47,051 nucleotides of DNA from a virus: positions 1 through 47,051 of the IMG/VR virus record IMGVR_UViG_3300005527_000008; one strand, given 5' to 3'. Of the stretch, positions 1 to 6,348 are shown piece after piece. The notes under the pieces were generated by a model, which saw nothing but the letters and a program-made list of their open reading frames with translations, did not search any database and was not told the origin of the DNA. Made by a program: the position numbers and the translations under genes. Position 1 is the stretch's first letter; every line of letters starts with the position of its first letter.

Positions 1-120
1 CTAAAATCTTGTCCCCCGATAAGGACAGCTATATCTACGTAGTCTAAATCGAGCACACACGCTTGATGCGCGACTTGCAGCCAATATTCACTAGGGACGA
101 TCTCTGAACCCTCAGGCCCC
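1..120. repeat. Left copy of the 120-bp terminal overlap
   Basis: Identical base for base to 46932-47051. The yqaJ-type gene reads continuously across the join in one frame, so this is best read as an assembly overlap showing that the molecule is circular (or circularly permuted), with a unique length of about 46,931 bp. It is not a separate genetic element. Confidence 0.95.
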
Positions 121-476
121 CATTTATGAGCATTGTGGAGGGTAGCTGTCTTGCATTCTAAGACGGCGTTCTCGCCAACGATTTTTCTATCGATATGAGA
201 GACGATGAAGGGATATTCTTTGTGGACGAATGTTTCATCCGTCTCTTCTAACGTTTTCCCTGTCCTCTTGGCATATTCATTGGCAACAACGGCTTCTAGC
301 GTTGTCCCCCAATAAACGGCGGGAACATCGGATATATCCGTAGGCTCTGTGACCCCCATCTTTAAAAAATAAATGTCGAGAGGGGAAGCCCATTTGCTTT
401 TGCCAGCGATGGCTATAAGCTCTGTGCTCCCTATTCCCTTACGCCTTTTTTCTTTCTGCTCATTTGTGAGGGACAT
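1..476 (-). CDS. YqaJ-family phage recombination exonuclease (5' part; continues at 46931 down to 46493)
   Basis: N-terminal 158 codons of a 304-residue protein that crosses the circular junction. YqaJ proteins are lambda-exonuclease-like PD-(D/E)XK nucleases that resect dsDNA 5' ends for a RecT/Bet annealing partner; recT lies two genes downstream. Visible family signatures are RRKGIG near residue 11, YWGTTLE (Glu61), SHID (Asp96) and LECKT (Glu107, Lys109), which give the E-D-ExK catalytic set; Gln134 lies in the following helix. The usual GGSD near the N-terminus reads GSTE here. The start is ATG 476, with GAGGA nine bases upstream, inside the 3' end of the preceding small membrane gene. 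The family call is firm; activity is inferred from conserved residues. Confidence 0.93.
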   Translation of the reverse strand, partial: MSLTNEQKEKRRKGIGSTELIAIAGKSKWASPLDIYFLKMGVTEPTDISDVPAVYWGTTLEAVVANEYAKRTGKTLEETDETFVHKEYPFIVSHIDRKIVGENAVLECKTATLHNAHKWGPEGSEIVPSEYWLQVAHQACVLDLDYVDIAVLIGGQDF

Positions 477-669
477 CGTGTGAATCCTCATAGAACGACG
501 CGTTTAGTATCTCTTCCTGTTTTTGTCTCTCTACATCTTCGTTATAAACAAGAATATTGAATTTATGCATTTCTCGTAACTCTGAATGAATCATAATTGA
601 ATACCCTGTTTGGAGGCTCATCAGGATTAGGAATATAAACAGAAAAAAGTTTGTGATGTTATTGTTCAT
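460..669 (-). CDS. Small membrane protein, 69 aa
   Basis: Unrecognised. Residues 6-24 form one hydrophobic segment, followed by a charged tail of about 45 residues, so a single-pass inner-membrane protein is likely. It is the third of three tiny membrane-protein genes linked by ATGA overlaps (874 down to 460), and its 3' end overlaps the yqaJ-type gene by 17 nt. The start ATG 669 shares bases with the upstream stop codon, implying translational coupling. A spanin or membrane-anchored inhibitor role is possible but no motif supports it. Confidence 0.75.
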   Translation of the reverse strand: MNNNITNFFLFIFLILMSLQTGYSIMIHSELREMHKFNILVYNEDVERQKQEEILNASFYEDSHDVPHK

Positions 670-797
670 TTTATCAGTCTTTCTAATTTTTCTAGACGTT
701 CTTGTATTGATATGCTTTCAATCTTATTGATTATTGTTATAATAACAACGAGAAACATAAAGATGAAGATTCTTCTGTCGGATTTATTTCTATTCAT
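666..797 (-). CDS. Small membrane protein, 43 aa
   Basis: Short gene linked on both sides by ATGA stop/start overlaps (upstream stop at 794-796, downstream start at 667-669). The product has a basic N-terminus (MNRNKSDRR), a hydrophobic helix at residues 10-24 and a C-terminal amphipathic helix with ERLEKLERL, which looks like a short coiled coil. The topology is that of a miniature type II membrane protein. Function unknown; the topology resembles very small inner-membrane spanins, but that is only an analogy. Confidence 0.6.
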   Translation of the reverse strand: MNRNKSDRRIFIFMFLVVIITIINKIESISIQERLEKLERLIK

Positions 798-874
798 TTC
801 TTAACCGAGGTACAGCACATTACGCCGATAAATAAAAACATTGACACACCTGCTAACAAAAAAAGTATGGTCAT
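794..874 (-). CDS. Membrane micropeptide, 26 aa
   Basis: MTILFLLAG followed by an almost wholly hydrophobic stretch ending in MCCTSVKK. The start has an excellent Shine-Dalgarno sequence (AAAGGGAG, six bases before ATG) and the stop overlaps the next start as ATGA, which is why I accept so short a gene. It is the first of the 26/43/69-residue membrane trio and lies just 20 bp from the opposite-strand tRNA. The two cysteines do not form a proper lipobox (Met precedes Cys), so a lipoprotein is not supported. Confidence 0.5.
   Translation of the reverse strand: MTILFLLAGVSMFLFIGVMCCTSVKK
841..871 (+). promoter_or_regulatory. Possible promoter of the tRNA-Asn gene
   Basis: A perfect TTGACA at 841-846 is followed after 19 bp by TATGGT (866-871), about 25 bp before the mature tRNA 5' end. 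The spacer is longer than optimal and the -10 is weak. It is the only plus-strand promoter candidate near the tRNA, which is flanked entirely by minus-strand genes. Confidence 0.3.
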
Positions 875-894
875 TTAAACTCCCTTTAAAATAT

Positions 895-970
895 TCCCCG
901 CTAGCTCAGCTGGTAGAGCAAGTGGCTGTTAACCACTAGGTCGGCAGTTCGAATCTGTCGCGGGGAGCCA
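895..970 (+). tRNA. tRNA-Asn (anticodon GTT), CCA encoded
   Basis: All arms fold. The acceptor stem TCCCCGC (895-901) pairs fully with GCGGGGA (960-966); the D-arm is GCTC/GAGC; the anticodon stem AGTGG/CCACT encloses the loop CTGTTAA with anticodon GTT (928-930); the T-arm GGCAG/CTGTC has one G-T pair around TTCGAAT; discriminator G967 is followed by an encoded CCA at 968-970. The U1-A72 pair is usual for bacterial tRNA-Asn. The gene runs against all its neighbours, and its 3' end is one base from the stop codon of the converging gene at 972. No integrase is present, so it is more likely a functional phage tRNA than an attachment-site remnant. Confidence 0.95.
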
Positions 971-971
971 T

Positions 972-1514
972 TTAGACGCCCAATGCCATTTCTGAAAATA
1001 ATTTGTCACCCATGTGAAGTAAATTTATTAACAGATCAATCGCTAACTCTTTATATTTTTCGTCGGTTTTTAAAAATTGTTCAAGGACGTCTTCAATGAG
1101 AGGATTAATCTCATCGCCTACAATTTTATAGATTTTAATCTTATGTGCTTGTTTTTTTATGTCCAGATTGCTCGTGCAGGGTTCATCTCTTAAGCAAAAT
1201 GAGTAAGTGTACGGTACATTTTTTTGAAAAAACAAAAGTGCACGCTCCCTGTCAAATAATTCTTTTGACACTTCTGTTTGTGAACCAAATTTAATGTAGG
1301 AGAGTGGCTTAAGAGTGACTCTATCCGACTTCTTAAATAGGTCTATTTTGGATAGGCCCTCTTTTCTGCCTTCTTCGGGTAAAGGAGAAAGCGATCTTTT
1401 TCTGCTTGCCCGTGTATATCCATGATCAACAGTTTGGCTATTATCTTCTGCTGAATAAGCGTTCATTGCTGTCCCTAAAAGCAGGGAAGCAATTATGAAT
1501 AGTTTTTTAGTCAT
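972..1514 (-). CDS. Exported protein with Sec signal peptide, 180 aa, unknown function
   Basis: A classic signal peptide (MTKK, hydrophobic core, cleavage near AYSA-ED, about residue 22) precedes a hydrophilic, charged mature domain. A basic stretch RASRKRS lies near residue 38, and two cysteines (about 107 and 112) could form a periplasmic disulfide. No known domain was recognised. It lies at the end of the endolysin cluster: the start overlaps the preceding gene by 8 nt and has AAGGA eight bases upstream. Being exported and lysis-linked, it could act in the periplasm during lysis or as a secreted host-interaction factor. There is no lipobox, so it is not an obvious outer-membrane spanin. 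Confidence 0.8.
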   Translation of the reverse strand: MTKKLFIIASLLLGTAMNAYSAEDNSQTVDHGYTRASRKRSLSPLPEEGRKEGLSKIDLFKKSDRVTLKPLSYIKFGSQTEVSKELFDRERALLFFQKNVPYTYSFCLRDEPCTSNLDIKKQAHKIKIYKIVGDEINPLIEDVLEQFLKTDEKYKELAIDLLINLLHMGDKLFSEMALGV

Positions 1515-1776
1515 CTGTCATTTCCTTTAGTGAATCTCTTATCTCTTTTAATGTTAAGTTAATATTTCCTAGTTCTTCTTCTATATTCAGAAGTCCTTCC
1601 GAAAGTTCTGTGCGGCTCGCGTTCATCTCCAATGTTTTAATCATGCTTTCAAGGGGTATTATATCATGTTTGTTCCCTTGAGCCGAGGAGTGCAAAGTTC
1701 TTCTGTATTCAGGGAGAATGAGTTCATAAACATCATCCAACATATTTAAGATTTGGTCTTGAATGTCTGGTGTCAT
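1507..1776 (-). CDS. Small acidic coiled-coil protein, 89 aa
   Basis: No known family. The sequence is predominantly helical, with heptad-like leucine/isoleucine spacing over about residues 53-86 that suggests a C-terminal coiled coil. No membrane segment or signal peptide. The ATG at 1776 overlaps the endolysin stop codon (ATGA) and has a strong AAGGAG seven bases upstream. It sits between the endolysin and an exported protein, so a cytoplasmic accessory role in the lysis cluster is possible but not shown. Confidence 0.75.
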   Translation of the reverse strand: MTPDIQDQILNMLDDVYELILPEYRRTLHSSAQGNKHDIIPLESMIKTLEMNASRTELSEGLLNIEEELGNINLTLKEIRDSLKEMTDD

Positions 1777-2294
1777 ATCTTTTCTCCTTTAAATTTATCA
1801 TTAACTTCTTTAACACTATATACAGCAGCTACTTCTTGCTTTCTTAACTGTATATGGCCAGGATCAAAAATCGTCTTAAAGTAATAACCCGATGTTAACC
1901 CTAATTCCACGGCTTCTACGGCCAAAATTTCATATCTATGATCCTTTCCATCCCATACGGCGCTGCCGTTTTCTTCAACATAAAAATCTATTCCCTCACC
2001 CCAATTATGCCAAGAAAAGCCTGGGATGGCGTTGGTAACGTGGAACCCATTAGAAGGTCCCACCTTACGAATGATAGAAGCTAGATAAGGAGCCCCTTTA
2101 TCAATAAGCTCTTCTATTTTTGCGTTTATAACCGCCGTAGGCCTCGATTGTCTCCATAGCTTAGCTTGCTCCTCTAATGAGCGCAGACCGAAATAAGGGA
2201 CGACGTTGATCCCATGCTTATCTGCCATATTTATTATGAGACAAAGCGCATGCTCCCCTAAGGCGGGGTTGATGTTTTTCCAACTAAAGGCCAT
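1773..2294 (-). CDS. Endolysin: M15-family L-alanyl-D-glutamate peptidase (VanY-like)
   Basis: Peptidoglycan peptidase that cleaves stem peptides to lyse the host. The M15 zinc motif is complete: SWHNWGEGIDF (His96, Asp103; family pattern SxHxxGxxxD) and DPGHIQL (His147). Upstream, GLRSLEEQAKLWRQSR matches the usual substrate-groove segment. At 173 aa it is the normal size for a single-domain phage M15 endolysin. There is no signal peptide or membrane anchor, so it needs a holin; the likely holin gene lies about 4 kb downstream in the same minus-strand block (44704-44883). The start has AAGGA eight bases upstream and overlaps the previous stop (TAATG). Confidence 0.92.
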   Translation of the reverse strand: MAFSWKNINPALGEHALCLIINMADKHGINVVPYFGLRSLEEQAKLWRQSRPTAVINAKIEELIDKGAPYLASIIRKVGPSNGFHVTNAIPGFSWHNWGEGIDFYVEENGSAVWDGKDHRYEILAVEAVELGLTSGYYFKTIFDPGHIQLRKQEVAAVYSVKEVNDKFKGEKI

Positions 2295-2527
2295 TATCTT
2301 TTTCCTTCGAATTCCTCTAAAATTTCTTGCAATGAGTTGCTAATGGAATGTATATCGACGGCCATTGAAAATCCATGAAGTTCTTCGGCTTGATAAGAAC
2401 TTATAGTCCCAAACTCTTTTTCTGCTTCAGAGCATTCTTTTAAAAGAACCCCCCAATAACGGTATAAAATCTCCTGCGTAAGACGGTCGTAGTCCGTTTC
2501 AATTATATTAGTTTTTTCAATTGTCAT
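2294..2527 (-). CDS. Hypothetical acidic protein, 77 aa
   Basis: Unrecognised, mostly helical and acidic, ending in EILEEFEGKR. Soluble, with no signal or membrane segment. The start ATG overlaps the upstream 46-residue membrane-protein stop (ATGA) and the stop overlaps the endolysin start (TAATG), so it is translationally linked to both. That tight coupling makes a lysis-associated role plausible but unproven. Confidence 0.75.
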   Translation of the reverse strand: MTIEKTNIIETDYDRLTQEILYRYWGVLLKECSEAEKEFGTISSYQAEELHGFSMAVDIHSISNSLQEILEEFEGKR

Positions 2528-2664
2528 CGTCTTAAACTTTCTCGATATTCTTTGATCTTAGTACCTATTAATTGCATTAAAAAATTTACGCATTTGTTGG
2601 CGTAGTGGAAATACACAAAAGACAATACAGACATAACGATTACAAATAATATTTTATGTGTCAT
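2524..2664 (-). CDS. Single-pass membrane protein, 46 aa
   Basis: A short gene filling what would otherwise be a gap. The product starts MTHKILFVIVMSVLSF, giving one hydrophobic helix at residues 4-20, followed by a basic amphipathic tail (KIKEYRESLRR). The stop overlaps the next start as ATGA, and its start overlaps the end of the preceding repeat-protein gene by 11 nt. Two genes ahead of the endolysin, it could be a holin, pinholin-like or inner-membrane spanin component. The better holin candidate is at 44704-44883. Confidence 0.6.
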   Translation of the reverse strand: MTHKILFVIVMSVLSFVYFHYANKCVNFLMQLIGTKIKEYRESLRR

Positions 2665-2854
2665 GATTCTTTTTTATCCCCTCCCTATTAGCATCATAGT
2701 AAGCCTTCTTACTCTTTAAGACCTTTTCCCTGTTAGTTTCATAGTAAGCCCTTCGGTTCTCCAAGATTTTTTTCTTATAGCGTTGATAATACTTCCTAGA
2801 GTATTCCCTGTCGAACTCCCTTTTATATTCTACCTTGTATTCTTCTTTAACCAT
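2654..2854 (-). CDS. Basic helical-repeat protein, 66 aa (possibly the split-off end of the upstream gene)
   Basis: Contains about three copies of the 15-residue unit seen in the neighbouring gene at 2830-3231, here as YYQRYKKKILENRR, AYYETNREKVLKSKK and AYYDANREGIKKN. It begins in a different frame, 25 nt before the upstream gene stops, and the repeat pattern continues across the overlap. A frameshift in one longer array (about 11 units) is therefore a natural explanation; two independent overlapping genes are also possible. There is only a weak ribosome-binding site. Very high Lys/Arg content suggests nucleic-acid or membrane-surface binding; function unknown. Confidence 0.6.
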   Translation of the reverse strand: MVKEEYKVEYKREFDREYSRKYYQRYKKKILENRRAYYETNREKVLKSKKAYYDANREGIKKNHDT

Positions 2855-3231
2855 TTATCTTTGTTGTTCCTATAGTACTCTTTTCCTTTTTCTAATAGCT
2901 TCTCCCTATTAGCGTCATAGTATGCCTTCTTGCCTTTTAGGATCTTTTCCCTATTAACTTCACGGTATTTCTTTTGACGCTCTAACACCTTGTCTCTGTT
3001 TTTTTGATAAGACTGTTTATGATGCCCCTGAACCTTACTCTTATTAGCCTCTATGTACGCCTTTTGAGCCTCCAAGAGCCTTTCTCGGTTCGCCTGATAG
3101 TAAACTTTTCTATATGCACAGATCTTGTCTCTGTTCCTCTGATAGTAAACTTTTCTATATGCACAGATCTTGTCTCTGTTCCTCTGATAGTAAGTTTTTT
3201 TAGCTTTTTTTTTGCTCTCTGTCCCCGTCAT
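2830..3231 (-). CDS. Basic protein of eight tandem 15-residue 'YYxxNRDKI' repeats, 133 aa
   Basis: After a short MTGTESKKK start, nearly the whole protein is a tandem array with period 15 (consensus K-x-Y-Y-x-x-N-R-D/E-K-I/L-x-x-x-K). Each unit should be one helix with paired tyrosines and an Asn-Arg cap. Similar NRE/DK arrays occur in scattered phage and giant-virus proteins without a firm function. Two units (DNA 3094-3183) are identical at the DNA level, a recent tandem duplication. The start overlaps the 30-residue gene (ATGA) and has AGAGGA six bases upstream. The strong basic charge suggests binding to nucleic acid. Confidence 0.7.
   Translation of the reverse strand: MTGTESKKKAKKTYYQRNRDKICAYRKVYYQRNRDKICAYRKVYYQANRERLLEAQKAYIEANKSKVQGHHKQSYQKNRDKVLERQKKYREVNREKILKGKKAYYDANREKLLEKGKEYYRNNKDKWLKKNTR
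3094..3194. repeat. 45-bp tandem repeat inside the basic repeat gene
   Basis: Units 3094-3138 and 3139-3183 are identical, with a partial third starting at 3184. Each unit equals one 15-residue protein repeat, so array length can change in frame by slippage or unequal recombination. Confidence 0.9.
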
Positions 3232-3320
3232 TGGTCCTCTGCATCCTCTTCTTCCTTATAAAGATCCGTAAGGATTTTATCCCTTAGGTATTCCCTATCT
3301 TCTTCTGTAAGTTCTTTCAT
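3228..3320 (-). CDS. Small acidic protein, 30 aa
   Basis: MKELTEEDREYLRDK followed by a very acidic C-terminus (KEEEDAEDQ). It sits directly upstream of the strongly basic repeat protein and overlaps its start as ATGA. AGG lies seven bases before its ATG. Opposite charge plus translational coupling suggests it could mask or partner the basic repeat protein; this is inference only. Confidence 0.45.
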   Translation of the reverse strand: MKELTEEDREYLRDKILTDLYKEEEDAEDQ

Positions 3321-3380
3321 ACAAAACCTAACTCATTAAATTTATTTATTTTTAATTGAAAGAAAATCATTTGTAAATGA

Positions 3381-3635
3381 TTATAATGCGCTGCTCATCA
3401 CTTTTTTTTCATGCTCTAAAGCAGCTATAAGAGAAATGAGGGAAATCATGCGGGAGGGAGAATTTTTGATGTTGGCTTCTATTGTGTCCATGACGATGTC
3501 AAAAAGGATTGTTGTAAAGATTTCCATGGAATCGTCAACGAAGAAAGTCCCATCTCCTTTTTCTTCTGGATTGAAGGGTGTTTTGACGAAGATTGTCTTT
3601 TTTTTTGGAAAGTCTACGATATTATCCTTGCTCAT
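3381..3635 (-). CDS. Hypothetical protein, 84 aa
   Basis: Unrecognised soluble protein. The N-terminal KDNIVDFPKKK is followed by a helical segment with alternating hydrophobic residues. It overlaps the end of the VRR-NUC gene by 14 nt, so the two are likely co-expressed. A role in recombination or nuclease regulation is possible by position only. The 60 bases between it and the next gene show nothing. Confidence 0.75.
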   Translation of the reverse strand: MSKDNIVDFPKKKTIFVKTPFNPEEKGDGTFFVDDSMEIFTTILFDIVMDTIEANIKNSPSRMISLISLIAALEHEKKVMSSAL

Positions 3636-4065
3636 TTAGGATCCCCCAATCTTTTAAGATAAGTGTGGCTTCTTCCGTTGTGTAAACTTCAAAGTATGGA
3701 ACATTTTTATCTGCACACCATTCCTTAAAAAGGATCTGGCTCTCGTTCAACTTTTTCCCTTTATCTTTAAATTCTATGCAACCGGCCCCATTGTTCCACA
3801 AGAACACATAATCAGATACCCCATTAATCTTCCCCAATACCTTTAAAAGGCTCCCAAAGTTCCATTGAGTCCCATTTGAAACCTCATTGCAGGGATGAAA
3901 CCAAATTGCGCTCAAGGAGCTTTGCATTGTCCATTGTTTTAGGCAAACAACGAATCTAGCGCACTCCTTGTGTTCTGCTTTTATGGACGCGAAGTTGAAC
4001 GATGGGACAACCCTGGTCAGGAATAGATTAAAATATTTTTTGAAGGTTATTGCCGGTATGGACAA
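3622..4065 (-). CDS. VRR-NUC domain nuclease, 147 aa
   Basis: VRR-NUC proteins are small PD-(D/E)XK nucleases, several acting as Holliday-junction or flap nucleases. The core is visible: a Glu in HKECARF (about residue 33), FHPCNE (the family 'HxPNE' element), NGAGCIEFKDKGKKLNESQ (ExK catalytic pair plus downstream Gln) and a C-terminal YTTEEATLILKDWGIL that matches the family's closing helix. It is the first gene of the minus-strand early block, beside the 387-bp divergent control region. The start is uncertain: the best candidate is TTG 4065, without a clear ribosome-binding site, but the first conserved Glu requires a start upstream of about 3975. Confidence 0.85.
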   Translation of the reverse strand: MSIPAITFKKYFNLFLTRVVPSFNFASIKAEHKECARFVVCLKQWTMQSSLSAIWFHPCNEVSNGTQWNFGSLLKVLGKINGVSDYVFLWNNGAGCIEFKDKGKKLNESQILFKEWCADKNVPYFEVYTTEEATLILKDWGILNEQG

Positions 4066-4082
4066 AATACAGTAAACGCAAG

Positions 4083-4106
4083 AATTATAATTAAATAATT
4101 ATAATT
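4083..4106. repeat. Paired 10-bp palindromes AATTATAATT (operator-like)
   Basis: The perfect palindrome occurs at 4083-4092 and 4097-4106, 14 bp apart centre to centre, immediately upstream of the minus-strand early block. Spacing and symmetry suit a dimeric regulator, and the same bases supply TATAAT-like hexamers on both strands. No repressor gene is recognisable nearby. Confidence 0.45.
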
Positions 4107-4147
4107 AGTTTATCGTTTCAAGTATAGATAATGTTACAAGCCCCTAA

Positions 4148-4179
4148 CCCATCCACACAAAGGAAATAAGATGGATGGG
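4148..4179. repeat. 8-bp inverted repeat (CCCATCCA / TGGATGGG)
   Basis: Perfect arms at 4148-4155 and 4172-4179 with a 16-bp spacer containing AAGGAAATAAG. In RNA the hairpin would sequester the ribosome-binding site of the possible 21-codon ORF at 4171. It may equally be a DNA operator. It is not followed by a T-run, so it is not a terminator. Confidence 0.4.
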
Positions 4180-4451
4180 AGAGGAGAACGTGTGAAGATT
4201 TCATGTTTTAGCGATGATGTGGAAAGACATCAATGAAACTACAGACAACAATGACTAAGCCGTTAACTTTTAGGAGCCCTGGCTAGATAGTGTCTCTTCA
4301 CGTTCTTGTTATACGATCAATCTAAATTCAGGTCAAGAAATATTTTTATGAAATCAAAAAAGTTCTCTGTTGCGCTTCGGTTGCCCCCCCCCATAGTATT
4401 AGTCTTGGAAAGATATCATGAAGCAACAGAGCCAAAGACATAAGGTGTAAC

Positions 4452-6287
4452 ATGACAAAGCGTAACGTCGATAAATTCATAGAAGCGATGCAACAGGATG
4501 GCCTTATTCCTCCCCCTAATATACAGGCCGATGGTGCATTCCATCGCTTTCCAGGTATAGGGAAGGGACCGAAGAACACGGCCGGTTGGTATGTATTAAA
4601 TGACGACTATGGGGCCTATGGTGATTATAGCAGCGACCTTAGCAAAGGTTGGAGTGATACAACCGCCCCAGCGACCCCCATTGAAAAGAAAATACGCGAC
4701 CAAAAGATAGCCGCCTCACAACGTCAAGCAGCTGATGACTTGGCAAAAAGCTATGAAGACGGTGCCATAAAGGCAGCTGCACAGTTTAGGATGTTCCCTC
4801 TCATAGGCGTATCGGCCTACCTAACCCGTAAAAAGATCGAACAAGATGGATCCCTCGGCGTCAGATTCGGTAAAGATGAGGGAGATGAAGTCTTCATCGC
4901 CGTTCCAAGATACGATATAGACGGTAAGCTCTGGTCTTTCGAAAAGATATATGAAGATGGACGCAAAAGCTCCTTCAAAGGGGGAAGGAAAAAGGGCTGT
5001 TTGCATCAGCTAGGGACTATTGACCCTGGTGCCACTATATACGTAGCAGAAGGGTTCGCGACCGCCTACAGCATCCATAAAGCGACCTCTAAGGGCGTGT
5101 TTATAACATTCGGCATCGGTAATCTAGAAGAGGTTACGTCTGCCATTAAAAAACAGTGGCCCAATAATCCCATAATCATCGCAGGGGACCTTACAGATAA
5201 GGACAAAACAACCAAGATCGCCGATGATCTTAAATGCTCCGTCAGCTCCCCAGTGTTTAATAAAATATACGACGAATCAGATCCAAAAGACCGTAAGGAC
5301 TGGAATGATCTCTATTGTCTGGAAGGCATCGACGTCGTTAAACAACAACTCATGGTTGAGCCTGACGAGAATCTAGAGCCGCAGTGGAAAGTGTTATCCA
5401 CGCAAGACTTCTTGGATCAAAGTGTTAAACCAAGAGAATTTATTATGTTCCCCGTTGTACAACAGCAAAGCCTAACCATGATTTATGCAGGCCGAGGTGT
5501 AGGGAAAACCTTTGTCGCCCTCAATTTAGCTTTAGCTATTGCTAATGATGGTTCTATGTTCAATGGGTTGTGGAGAAGTACAAAGCCCGCATCCGTTCTT
5601 TATGTGGATGGAGAAATGCCCGTTGTCTCTATGCAAGAAAGAATCTCAAGCATATTGAGGAACAACCCTGAGTGCAGACTTAACTATTCTGACCGGCTTC
5701 ATATCTTTAGTAATGATAATCAAAAGAATTCAATCCCTGACCTTTCCACTAAAGAAGGGAGGGGTTTGATTGAAGCTCATTTGGAAGGCATCGATCTTGT
5801 CATCCTCGACAACATATCAACCTTGTGTCGCTCAGGGAAAGAGAATGACGCCGAAAGCTGGAACTCAATGCAAGAATGGCAAATCCACCTTAGGAGGCTG
5901 GGGAAATCAGTTCTATCCATCCATCATGCAGGGAAAGGGGGAGGACAACGAGGGACCTCAAAACGTGAAGACATCCTAGATACAGTCATATCCCTAAAAC
6001 ACCCCTCAGACTATGAACCCGAACAAGGGGCCAGATTCGAAGTCCATTACGAAAAGGCACGCGGGATTATGGGTGACGCCGTCAAAACATTCGAAGCAAG
6101 GCTATTCATGAATCAAGAAGGGATGAGATGGGAAACAAAAACCCTGGACGCCTCCCTCATGGAACAAGTCATCAAACTTAAAGAAGAAGGGTTGAGTGAA
6201 CGAAAGATTGCCGAGCTGTTAAATTCACCAAAAACTAAAGTCCACAGAATTCTGGAAAAAGCCAGAGAGAAAGGCTTGATCATTTAG
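4452..6287 (+). CDS. Replicative Toprim primase / RepA-type hexameric helicase, 611 aa
   Basis: A replication initiator/helicase of the phage RepA/AAA_25 kind. The Toprim half has VAEGFATAYS (about residue 198) and IIIAGDLTDKD (about residue 237, the DxD), with DWNDL near residue 295. A RecA-like ATPase follows: Walker A GRGVGKT (347-353), Walker B VLYVDGEMP (about 381-389), LVILDNIST and the SIHHAGKGGGQRGTS sensor loop. The C-terminus (about 571-611) has a resolvase-like HTH (LSERKIAELLNSPKTKVHRI), suitable for binding origin DNA. The iteron array begins 62 bp after the stop, supporting origin recognition by this protein. The start has AAGGTG six bases upstream. No polymerase gene exists, so host polymerase is probably used. 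Confidence 0.9.
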   Translation: MTKRNVDKFIEAMQQDGLIPPPNIQADGAFHRFPGIGKGPKNTAGWYVLNDDYGAYGDYSSDLSKGWSDTTAPATPIEKKIRDQKIAASQRQAADDLAKSYEDGAIKAAAQFRMFPLIGVSAYLTRKKIEQDGSLGVRFGKDEGDEVFIAVPRYDIDGKLWSFEKIYEDGRKSSFKGGRKKGCLHQLGTIDPGATIYVAEGFATAYSIHKATSKGVFITFGIGNLEEVTSAIKKQWPNNPIIIAGDLTDKDKTTKIADDLKCSVSSPVFNKIYDESDPKDRKDWNDLYCLEGIDVVKQQLMVEPDENLEPQWKVLSTQDFLDQSVKPREFIMFPVVQQQSLTMIYAGRGVGKTFVALNLALAIANDGSMFNGLWRSTKPASVLYVDGEMPVVSMQERISSILRNNPECRLNYSDRLHIFSNDNQKNSIPDLSTKEGRGLIEAHLEGIDLVILDNISTLCRSGKENDAESWNSMQEWQIHLRRLGKSVLSIHHAGKGGGQRGTSKREDILDTVISLKHPSDYEPEQGARFEVHYEKARGIMGDAVKTFEARLFMNQEGMRWETKTLDASLMEQVIKLKEEGLSERKIAELLNSPKTKVHRILEKAREKGLII

Positions 6288-6348
6288 TACCTAGGTTCCA
6301 TCTCTGGAATAAGGTATATTTGTGACTTGATTTGAATGTTTCAGTTCT

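Larger units (their letters stand above)
4066..4451. promoter_or_regulatory. Divergent control region between the minus-strand early block and the primase-helicase operon
   Basis: 386 bp without a long gene. It holds two copies of a 10-bp palindrome (4083-4106), an 8-bp inverted repeat (4148-4155/4172-4179) and a run of nine C (4384-4392). There are also three possible micro-ORFs on the plus strand: 4171-4236 (21 codons, AAGGA seven bases upstream), 4233-4286 (17 codons, ATGA-linked to the first) and 4418-4450 (10 codons, ending one base before the primase start). No convincing consensus promoter was found, although several TATAAT-like hexamers exist in the AT-rich part on both strands. Both flanking operons must start here. 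Confidence 0.6.

Noticed and set aside
1-120. True short direct terminal repeats, as in T7-type genomes
   Set aside because: The repeat lies inside a gene that is intact only when both ends are joined; linear ends with such repeats normally lie between genes. Read-depth data would be needed to be final.
895-970. tRNA as an integration (attachment) site
   Set aside because: There is no integrase or recombinase gene, and the tRNA is complete with its own CCA and intact arms.
2830-3194. CRISPR-like array
   Set aside because: The 45-bp units are contiguous coding repeats without spacers. No CRISPR repeat-spacer pattern was seen anywhere in the window.
4384-4392. Run of nine C as a phase-variable switch
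   Set aside because: It lies outside any supported reading frame or promoter spacer, so slippage would have no clear effect.
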